The position numbers were made by a program, and so were the translations under genes. A model generated the notes under the pieces. The model did no database searches. It was given only the letters and a program-made list of their open reading frames with translations, and was not told the origin of the DNA. This document shows, piece by piece, positions 37,901 to 41,072 of a stretch of 41,072 bases of DNA; within the stretch, counting starts at the first letter, position 1; the number at the start of each line of letters is the position of its first letter. This DNA comes from Chara braunii (taxonomy: Eukaryota; Streptophyta; Charophyceae; Charales; Characeae). The DNA is taken from NCBI GenBank assembly GCA_003427395.1, contig BFEA01000485.1, positions 691,318 through 732,389 on the forward strand, in the 5' to 3' direction.

Positions 37901-39921
37901 GTCCGGGTAGCAGACCTGAACATCTGAATGAGGAATAAGAATACGTTGTGGACATTTTGCTTGATAATCAGATGCATGGACATCACGGTGTGTGTACATA
38001 TCACTTCATGTTCACGAGGTGCAAGAGTGTCAGCCATGGTTCGGGTCGCAGACACATATATCTGAATGAGGAGTAGGAATACGTCACGAACATTTTGCTA
38101 GATAATCAGATGCATGGACATCACGGTGTGTGTACATATCACTTTGGGTTCATGAGGCACAAGAGTGTCAGCCATGGTCTGGGTAGCAAACACATACATT
38201 TGAGTGAGGAGATAGAATAAGTGGCAGATATTTTGCTAGATTAATCAGATGCATTGACATGACAGTGTGTTTACATATCACTTCGGGTTGATGTTGGCCT
38301 ACTCATTGTGCTGTGGTCTCCATCGATTGGAGCTGTAAACGTCTGGAGCAACTGAGGAGAAAGAACAAGGAACTACTGAGAAGACAGTATGAATATCAGA
38401 CACCTGAACATCACGGCACAGACGGAGGTCATTTTCAGGTCATGTTAACTGACACATTGTGGACGTCATCAGCATGAGCCTGAAAACATCGGAGTGATGG
38501 CAAGCCAGCCTCCCAAAACGGCGACCCAGACGGTGAGGGTAGTAGGTATGAGGGCAAAGGGTCGTTGGCTAGCCTGCTGGGTATGGGCAGAAATTGCTGC
38601 AAAGAACGCTGAACGACTTTCTTGAGCTCTGTGCACAGAGTAGCCAATCAGATACGTTGGTCTGTGAGCCCTGGATATTAAGTAAGGTGGTTGTTGGCTG
38701 TGGGTTGAGGACGAGAGGTTTTTGTCGTTTCAACTGCTCCCTTGGGTCAAGAGGTCCAAAATATTGCAGTCTGTGGAACTGCCAAATGGTCCAGAGGGTG
38801 TATTGGACAGGCCTTCAGTCCAGCATAGCACATGATGAGTTATCAAAGAAGAAGATCGTGGAGCTGCAGCTCCCGAAGTGGTAATTCAAGGTATGGTTTT
38901 GTTTCCCTGAGTGTGTTAAACGACTCGGCTTTCTGTGTTTCGTCACGGCTAATCGTGTCGATCTGTCTGTTGCCTGACGTAGAATTTGGAATTTGCACTC
39001 TTCTTTGGTGCAGGTACCCTCCGATCTGTCTGACTCGATGGCTTTTGCAAATGCTGTAATTGCTGAAGAAGAGTGAGTTGTTGTCTGCTTCACATCTCCT
39101 CCTATTCCTGCCTGCTGTTTATTATCCTTTTTTCTCCTAAGCATCTGGATTCCAACTCGAGGGTGTATTTCAACAGTTCCTAGGTGTACCAACTGAGCTA
39201 GGCCCGTTGGTACTGCTGTTTATTATCCCTTTTTTTTTTTTTAATTATGCTTATATATTATCAATTGCAAAAGGAGGCTGGGAATCCCTCCACATCTCAA
39301 CCCGGTGTACGGGGGGCACTACCCAGCTTTGGCTTCGCTGGAAAACGGGTCCAGCGTTCCCTTGAGCATAATTCTAAAAAAGGAAATGCATGTGTGATTT
39401 GGCAGCTCAGGTACGTTACAGTACTTACTACTATCTTCCCATGAGTAGAACGTCTGGCCGATGTAGCGGTATCAGGGGCAACTTTCAGTCCAGGTATAGC
39501 AGTTATGAATGTATGTTCCATTTGGGGGAGAAGACGGTAGTGAAGGAACTGAAGAGTTTAGGTTGAGTCCTTGCTTAAATAGGTGCTGCTGTGTCTTTTC
39601 TTCACCCTTCGTTCCAGCAAACAGCAACGTTTTTGAGTGCCGAAGCTGTAACCGACCATGAGAAGACGAGGAAAATGGCGATTGTATTCCAGCCTATAGG
39701 TGAAGATACACACCGTTCGGCACACCTGGTGAGTAGTGTAGATGTCCTCATTATCCCTTCAGAAGAGAAAGTGCTGCCTGGATTCGGATTTAAGATTATG
39801 CACTAACCATCTTTCCCTACTGTCTATTTTTGGAATGTTCTTGAAATGGGATCACCACAGGGCACAACTCCGGCAGCTACAGATTATAAAGGAAGAGATG
39901 GAAATGAAGCTTAAGAACGAG
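21405..39921 (+). CDS. ROP/Rho GTPase-activating protein, REN1/PHGAP type (partial, six exons)
   Basis: The family switches off ROP/RAC small GTPases by stimulating GTP hydrolysis, acting at the plasma membrane or in the cytosol through PH, RhoGAP and coiled-coil parts (established knowledge). Six exons join with compatible phases: 21405-21492, 25465-25708, 27376-27522, 31878-32261, 39014-39072 and 39861-39921. Each has an AG acceptor and a GT donor. Together they give about 327 codons: the second half of the RhoGAP domain, an acidic/Ser linker, a Gly/Ser/Pro-rich linker and the start of a coiled coil. Exons 1-2 are certain from sequence; 3-6 rest on splice sites, phase and domain order. The PH domain, the arginine-finger half of the GAP domain and the C-terminal coil are not in the window, or lie in exons I could not find. 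Introns are 3972, 1667, 4355, 6752 and 788 bases. Confidence 0.8.
21493..22022 (+). other. Intron sequence with a 58-bp tandem duplication
   Basis: ACGCCACCTGCC...ATCTTTCTTCCTCTTCGCTA recurs at 21581 and 21639 (period 58). The rest is pyrimidine-rich. The end is G/A-rich (GCGGGAGGGAGGAG) just before Rep-F copy 2. It could pass for a polypurine tract, but no retroelement interior is visible. Confidence 0.6.
22023..23255 (+). mobile_element. Rep-F copy 2, inside a RhoGAP intron
   Basis: Collinear with 17032-18462 and in the same orientation. It starts TGTCAATGAAGG and ends GGTCATTACA. Two bases later comes TTGGTCGAATG, which could be a primer binding site for an unidentified tRNA, but I cannot assign it. 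The two copies cannot be the two LTRs of one intact element, because a conserved host exon lies between them. Confidence 0.7.
23256..25464 (+). other. Intron sequence of the RhoGAP gene, no exon seen
   Basis: Contains the long hairpin at 23412-23538. No frame resembling a GAP or other domain was found. It ends in the acceptor TTCTGCAG at 25464. Confidence 0.5.
23412..23538. repeat. Long hairpin, 44-bp arms (possible small-RNA precursor or foldback element)
   Basis: Arms at 23412-23455 and 23495-23538 pair over about 44 bp with only four or five mismatches. The perfectly paired core is CTGCAAGCTCCAAGCCATAG. The 39-base loop contains a second perfect palindrome, GAATGCCTG/CAGGCATTC. Size and pairing suit a plant-type miRNA precursor, but a recent foldback duplication is equally possible. 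Confidence 0.7.
25465..25708 (+). CDS. RhoGAP exon 2 of window
   Basis: Encodes VLKMMIKVSSQSAVNRMTK, then PAVAACMAPLLLRPLLAGDC, then an acidic DDDSDDSGDGSSS insert, then AAANQANAIVTLMMEEYERV and FP. The VNRM..AVAACMAPLLLRPLLAG block and the AAAANxAxAIVxxLxEEYxxIF helix are signatures of plant PH-RhoGAPs. They align with NKMTxxNLAxxFGPNLL of animal RhoGAPs (family knowledge from memory). As in the plant family, the Asn of FGPN is not kept. The acceptor is TTCTGCAG and the donor is GTGAGT at 25709, phase 0. Confidence 0.95.
25709..26566 (+). other. Intron sequence, no exon seen
   Basis: Includes the TG array at 25883-25910 and a diverged tandem duplication around 26095-26215, where TCATCTCCCTCCTTTTCT-like sequence occurs twice after GAAGAAG-rich stretches. 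Confidence 0.55.
25883..25910. repeat. (TG)n microsatellite
   Basis: About 14 TG units in the intron after exon 2. Confidence 0.95.
26567..26772. mobile_element. Small TIR element (MITE-like)
   Basis: Left end TTGAACCACCAGTACTTGGC+CCA. The reverse complement of the right end is TTAAACCACCAGTACTTGGC+CCA, so the TIRs match at 22 of 23 bases. The element is 206 bp and GC-rich inside, with no coding capacity. I could not define a target duplication. Long frames across it on both strands are by-products of its GC content. Confidence 0.8.
26773..27375 (+). other. Intron sequence, no exon seen
   Basis: Remaining intron up to the acceptor TGTGTGCAG at 27375. It has an A-rich run near 26875-26910 and T-rich stretches. 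Confidence 0.5.
27376..27522 (+). CDS. RhoGAP gene exon 3 of window, acidic linker
   Basis: Forty-nine codons in phase 0, beginning EEIQPKALQCEDHSVDSDDD and ending TSTSGAQDGSE. The acceptor is TGTGTGCAG and the donor GTACAC at 27523. Plant PH-RhoGAPs have an acidic, Ser-rich, poorly conserved stretch directly after the GAP domain, so position and composition fit. The exon has no strict sequence signature of its own. Confidence 0.65.
27674..28109. mobile_element. MULE-like non-autonomous element with 9-bp target duplication
   Basis: TTCCCTACC stands at 27665-27673 and again at 28110-28118. Between them, the left end TGTGTAGCAC and the reverse complement of the right end TTACGTAGCACC share GTAGCAC. 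Both subterminal regions are packed with GAAC/GTTC motifs (for example GTTCGCGCGTTCGCGCGAAC). A 9-bp duplication is typical of Mutator-like elements. The interior has a 77-bp tandem duplication and no coding sequence. It lies about 150 bases after exon 3. Confidence 0.78.
27786..27938 (+). repeat. 77-bp tandem duplication inside the MULE-like element
   Basis: GAAATCGGTTTTTGATTTTT...ATTTGAACATGACACCTCGG follows an A run and occurs twice at a 77-base period (27798 and 27875). The copies are practically identical, so the duplication is recent or an assembly effect. Confidence 0.95.
28143..28243 (+). pseudogene. U6 snRNA-derived sequence fused to U2
   Basis: GTCCTTTGGGACATCCATTA, ACATTGGAAC, AGAAGACGAGCATGGCC, CTGCGAAGGGATT, CACGTATAAACC and GTGAAATGGTCC follow U6 in order over its full length. 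The ACAGAGA box is disrupted (ACACAGAAG). Only ten bases (about 28243-28252) separate its end from the first base of a U2-derived sequence in the same orientation. Confidence 0.85.
28253..28330 (+). pseudogene. U2 snRNA-derived sequence, 5' domain with internal deletion
   Basis: Begins exactly at the U2 5' end, ATACCTTTCTC, then TTTTGGCTAAGATCAAGTGT, GGTATCTGATCTGTGGTCCA and TTGGG. U2 normally has about 21 more bases between the two TATCTG/ATCTG motifs. They are missing here, as if deleted between those direct repeats. The branch-site-pairing segment reads GTGGTA instead of GTAGTA. An A/G-rich stretch follows. It is not functional as U2. Confidence 0.88.
28331..29050 (+). other. Intron sequence, no exon seen
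   Basis: A coiled-coil-like stretch (LVNQLEAANPLEE) with splice-like borders lies near 28863-28902, but its phase does not fit the gene model. Nothing else stands out. Confidence 0.4.
29055..29135. repeat. GCGCAC-rich palindromic cluster
   Basis: GCGCACC, GTGCGC and TTGCGCACGAATTGCGCACC recur on both strands within 80 bases. This forms several overlapping short stems. It probably is the end of an unrecognised small transposon that continues towards 29390. Confidence 0.6.
29136..30335 (+). other. Intron sequence, no exon seen
   Basis: A C run near 29144-29153, several A-rich runs, and a T run near 29723-29735. No frame with recognisable homology. Confidence 0.4.
30336..30470 (+). repeat. 65-bp tandem duplication
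   Basis: CGCAGGGGACGGTGGTGGTT then CAAGGCA occurs at 30339 and 30404. GTAAG(A/G)AGTGTG and GGGAAAG blocks follow in both units. Confidence 0.92.
30823..30898 (+). repeat. 19-bp minisatellite, four copies
   Basis: Units GACGTCCCAGTATATACTC and variants start at 30823, 30842, 30861 and 30880. GACGTC is palindromic. The outer units are more diverged than the inner two. Confidence 0.95.
30899..31877 (+). other. Intron sequence, no exon seen
   Basis: Includes a short array of CTGTCTCCG-like 9-mers near 31240-31270. Frames such as 31100-31540 (minus) show Gly-Asp-Ser repeats only because of it. It ends in the acceptor TTGGTGTAG at 31877. Confidence 0.45.
31878..32261 (+). CDS. RhoGAP gene exon 4 of window, Ser/Gly-rich linker
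   Basis: 128 codons in phase 0, from AFDQSDSGSPHSPVSGPAG to ERDDIPGQRCM. The acceptor is CTTGGTGTAG and the donor GTACGT at 32262. It is rich in Ser, Gly, Pro and Arg, as in the disordered linker between GAP domain and coiled coil in this family. MPLRKGSLSGDMTH near the end could correspond to the ARKNLSMESI stretch that precedes the coil in plant homologues. That comparison is from memory and weak. The long uninterrupted frame, GT/AG borders and phase agreement are the main support. Confidence 0.65.
32262..32896 (+). other. Intron sequence, no exon seen
   Basis: Unassigned intron sequence up to the hAT-like element. Frames are short. Confidence 0.45.
32905..33289 (+). mobile_element. hAT-like non-autonomous element with 8-bp target duplication
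   Basis: Starts CAGGGTTGCATACC. The reverse complement of its end is CAGTGTTGCATACC, so 13 of 14 TIR bases match. It is flanked by CCTTCTAG (32897-32904) and CCTTCGAG (33290-33297), which match at 7 of 8 bases. TIRs beginning CAG and an 8-bp duplication are typical of hAT elements. It is 385 bp long, G-rich in the right half with a T run, and non-coding. Related sequence in reverse orientation lies at 40185-40482, and a partial match is at 40990-41072. Confidence 0.82.
33245..33790 (+). repeat. Tandem array containing the hAT right end plus flank
   Basis: CCTTCGAGTGATATATCCTC follows the transposon end at 33290, 33486 and 33745. Each is followed by AGCTA(C/T)GTGCA.TGATATA and G-rich sequence with a T run. 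GGGGTGC(T/C)GAC and the CAGTCAAGGGCACCGAC end then come again. The right part of the element and the adjoining host bases were therefore copied together about three times. Unit lengths are 196 and 259 bases, with the G-rich part expanding. Confidence 0.9.
33945..34330 (+). repeat. Tandem duplication, about 190-bp unit
   Basis: GCTTCTGTGGCTTTGTTCTGAAT occurs near 33960 and 34150 (20-base core GCTTCTGTGGCTTTGTTCTG). TCTCATCC(G/A)GGTT(C/G)CAGAGGGGAACCTG occurs near 34086 and 34284. Both units keep the same order. Confidence 0.88.
34331..35285 (+). other. Intron sequence, no exon seen
   Basis: Short duplication near 34990-35075, where GAGTC(G)GTGA(A/G)TGTCC and GGCACAACCATG recur. No exon-like frame. 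Confidence 0.4.
35290..35690 (+). repeat. Tandem duplication, about 235-bp unit
   Basis: GCCACGACTGCTAGATCCCA occurs near 35343 and 35571. GCTGGTACT(A/G)ATA.GGGGCTC, GCTGTGCCAAAGCT and GGACGAAAC(T/C)GGTTTGTG follow in both units. The second unit has extra sequence after TCCGCAGAGCAAT. Confidence 0.9.
35895..35970 (+). repeat. 39-bp tandem duplication
   Basis: GGCAGGATTGGAAGCCAGA then (T/C)AGTGCA...TGCTCACACC starts at 35895 and 35934. Confidence 0.93.
35971..37053 (+). other. Intron sequence, no exon seen
   Basis: Unassigned. Frames of 60-100 codons on both strands have no motif I recognise. Confidence 0.4.
37054..37159 (+). repeat. 53-bp tandem duplication
   Basis: GTGGATGGAAATCAGCTCCA through CAACAACTGGTGT begins at 37054 and 37107. 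The copies are essentially identical. Confidence 0.97.
37160..37877 (+). other. Intron sequence with poly-T run, no exon seen
   Basis: Poly-T of about 22 bases at 37296-37318. From about 37720 the sequence is a diverged forerunner of the 138-bp array that follows. Confidence 0.5.
37878..38290 (+). repeat. 138-bp tandem array, three copies
   Basis: Units start GAGG(C/T)(G/A)CAAGAGT at 37878, 38016 and 38154. They share GTCAGCCATGGT, TCTGAATGAGGA, CATTTTGC(T/C)(T/A)GAT, AATCAGATGCATGGACATCA and GTGTGTGTACATATCACTT. A partial, more diverged unit precedes the array from about 37740. Confidence 0.95.
38291..39013 (+). other. Intron sequence, no accepted exon
   Basis: Ends with the acceptor TTTGGTGCAG at 39013. 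A charged frame near 38835-38881 (IAHDELSKKKIVELQLPKW) has splice-like borders but ends in a stop and is not used in the model. Confidence 0.45.
39014..39072 (+). CDS. RhoGAP gene exon 5 of window
   Basis: Encodes VPSDLSDSMAFANAVIAEE plus two bases (GA). The acceptor is TTTGGTGCAG and the donor GTGAGT at 39073. Only this frame is open. The two left-over bases are completed by the first base of the next exon to GAG (Glu), giving AEEEAQLRQLQ across the junction. In plant homologues a short acidic run (EEE) directly precedes a QRLExxKxxLQ coil, which fits (from memory). Confidence 0.6.
39073..39860 (+). other. Intron sequence with an exon-like frame
   Basis: Contains a poly-T run near 39229-39242. 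A frame with good splice borders at 39618-39728 (37 codons, from QTATFLSAEA) cannot be inserted without shifting the reading frame, so it is left out of the model. Confidence 0.45.
39861..39921 (+). CDS. RhoGAP gene exon 6 of window, start of coiled coil
   Basis: Encodes AQLRQLQIIKEEMEMKLKNE after the split Glu codon. The acceptor is CACCACAG and the donor GTGAGG at 39922, phase 0. Leu/Ile/Met residues in a heptad-like spacing with charged residues between indicate a coiled coil. The pattern resembles the EIQRLExxKxxLQxRIxEEV start of the C-terminal coil in plant PH-RhoGAPs. The rest of the coil must lie in exons beyond the window. Confidence 0.65.
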
Positions 39922-40146
39922 GTGAGGGTGAATCTATTCCTTTGCATCCACTCTTGACCTGTAGGTCGTGTTGTCTAGCATGTGGGGTTTCTCCACAAGC
40001 TCATGAAACTTATGAGGTGAGTGTCAAATTTAGATGGCATATTATCCAAAAGGTGCACTGTTCAACCCTTTCCTATCTTAAACCACTGATACATCCTAGC
40101 TGAAAGAAAAGAAATAGTACCTTGAGGTCGGCTGGTTGGCAGTAAC
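39922..40146 (+). other. Intron sequence before the adapter-contaminated region
   Basis: Ordinary sequence. The last part (40114-40140) is repeated on the other side of the first adapter. Confidence 0.6.
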
Positions 40147-40184
40147 CTGTCTCTTATACACATCTAGATGTGTATAAGAGACAG
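40147..40184. other. Nextera mate-pair junction adapter, copy 1 (artefact)
   Basis: CTGTCTCTTATACACATCT (40147-40165) is followed directly by its reverse complement AGATGTGTATAAGAGACAG (40166-40184). Established knowledge: this is the Tn5 mosaic end, and the head-to-head pair is the Nextera mate-pair circularisation junction. It is a sequencing artefact, not a genomic palindrome. Confidence 0.97.
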
Positions 40185-40482
40185 ATAGTACCTTGAGGTC
40201 GGCTGGTTGGCACTACCGGTCGGGGGTCGTCAGCACCCGGCAAAAAAGTTTTTTTTTTTTTTTGCATGATTTTTTTCATCGATTGATTGATTGATTGCTG
40301 TCTCTTATACACATCTAGATGTGTATAAGAGACAGGTGTACAGCTTCCAACTCAGATCTGAAAACAAATCAGTGGATGGCTGTTTTCTGACTGCTCGGCA
40401 GACCGCGGACCGGTCGGCCCTACTGGTCCTCTCCAAAACAGTCGGCCATCGGGGTCGGCGGTAGGCAGGTATTCAACCATGA
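40185..40482 (-). mobile_element. hAT-like element, second copy, broken by adapters
   Basis: The reverse complement follows 32905-33289: ACCGCCGACC, TCAGAAAACAGCCATCCACT-like sequence, AATC.AA.TTGGAAGCTGTAC, a long A run, then GACCCCCGACCGGTAG. The outer end is CATGGTTGAATACCTGCC against CAGGGTTGCATACCTGCT in copy 1. The other TIR is cut at the first adapter. The second adapter interrupts it at 40298-40335. Confidence 0.7.
40298..40335. other. Nextera mate-pair junction adapter, copy 2 (artefact)
   Basis: The same perfect 38-base mosaic-end palindrome as at 40147, placed between a GATT-repeat stretch and the continuing hAT-like sequence. Confidence 0.97.
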
Positions 40483-40998
40483 TGGGTAGCTATCTACATG
40501 TCTGTGATTCAATGAAACCAGGTCTTTCTATCTCCGTTGAGCCAGCTCTATGCCTTTCTCTGCAAAGCCTGGGCTATCACTTCTTCCCTACAGCAGCATG
40601 CCAACTGCATTTAAATAATGTACTGGTTATAGCGCCGACATTTCACATCCGGAAAGGATGCAGAACCAGTATGTAAGAACACAAAAGTTTCGAGATGCAA
40701 AAGCTCATTGAAGATCGATTATGGACTGTGATAACCCGAGCAACCCTGCCCACATTCAGACCGTTTCTACAGTGCATAGAAGCCATTACTTTGCGCTCGG
40801 CTAGTAAAAAGAAAGCAACTCCTAGCTAAAATGCCAATTATACTGGGTTAGGCCAACGCCCGGTCCAGATGGGCCGGGCCTGACGGACCGGGCCAGACAG
40901 ACTGGGGGGGGTCCGAACGGCAAAACCAGACGAGCCAAAAAACGTCCCAGAATTTTTTATTTTATTTTTTTGAAGATGGGGTTGGGAGTGCGCTCACT
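40483..40998. other. No gene seen
   Basis: Unassigned sequence. GGGCCGGGCC/GGACCGGGCC motifs and a G run at 40905-40911 precede a T/A-rich stretch. The frame at 40479-40676 has no recognisable domain. Confidence 0.4.
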
Positions 40999-41072
40999 GA
41001 GAGGAGCCCAAATCCGCAGAGAAACTTGTGAAAGGCATGTGTGTTGAGAGGAGCCCAAATCCGCAGAGAAAC
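40999..41072 (+). repeat. 47-bp period duplication with hAT-related sequence
   Basis: GAGAGGAGCCCAAATCCGCA then GAGAAAC occurs at 40999-41025 and 41046-41072. It resembles GAGGACAGCCCAAATCCACT then GAGAAAC inside the hAT-like element near 33058-33085. The window ends within the second copy. Confidence 0.85.

Noticed and set aside
37878-38290. CRISPR-like array
   Set aside because: The units are contiguous 138-bp tandem repeats without unique spacers, in a eukaryotic intron.
38835-38881. Charged stretch IAHDELSKKKIVELQLPKW as an exon
   Set aside because: It is followed by a stop and needs a phase that the previous exon does not supply.
39618-39728. Exon-like frame of 37 codons starting QTATFLSAEA
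   Set aside because: Splice borders are good, but it starts and ends in phase 0, while the exons on both sides require two carried bases. Including it gives a stop codon.
40147-40335. Perfect 38-bp palindromes as a novel foldback transposon
   Set aside because: They are identical to the Tn5 mosaic-end mate-pair junction and therefore a library artefact.

Overview
The window is nuclear DNA of a eukaryote, most likely a streptophyte green alga with a large, repeat-filled genome. Chara or a relative is my best guess; this is inference, not proof. The only protein gene I recognise has the sequence of a plant-type ROP/Rho GTPase-activating protein of the PH-RhoGAP (REN1/PHGAP) family. It is split into short exons by introns of 0.8-6.8 kb. 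Other supporting signs are an LTR retrotransposon with a plant-style initiator-tRNA-Met primer binding site, a piece of mitochondrial nad9, several spliceosomal snRNA-derived sequences and abundant GA/CT microsatellites.

Layout. 1-21.4 kb holds no gene I can support. It is a mosaic of interspersed repeats. Rep-A has copies or fragments near 0.7-1.6, 6.8-8.3, 10.3, 11.5-12.1 and 13.0 kb. LTR-B has three copies at 1.8-2.8, 15.7-17.0 and 19.2-20.7 kb. Rep-F has two copies at 17.0-18.5 and 22.0-23.3 kb. A 3.0-3.8 kb cluster carries four sequences derived from U2 snRNA, set in GA/CT arrays. U6 snRNA-derived copies lie at 9.97 kb and at 15.65 kb. The second is split by a solo LTR flanked by a 5-bp target duplication. 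An AT-rich insert with organellar sequence lies at about 7.0-7.75 kb, inside a Rep-A copy.

21.4-39.9 kb is the 3' part of the RhoGAP gene on the + strand. Six exons (21405-21492, 25465-25708, 27376-27522, 31878-32261, 39014-39072, 39861-39921) join with matching phases. They run from the second half of the RhoGAP domain, through an acidic/Ser-rich linker, to the start of the coiled coil. The PH domain, the first half of the GAP domain and the end of the coiled coil are not visible here. Its introns hold a Rep-F copy, a 44-bp-arm hairpin, a TIR element, a MULE-like element with 9-bp target duplications, a fused U6-U2 snRNA retrosequence, a hAT-like element with 8-bp target duplications, and several tandem repeats.

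39.9-41.1 kb is intron or flank with hAT-related fragments. It contains two perfect Nextera mate-pair junction adapters, so the assembly is contaminated there. Scattered single Ns at 12.36-12.74 kb mark another weakly resolved stretch.
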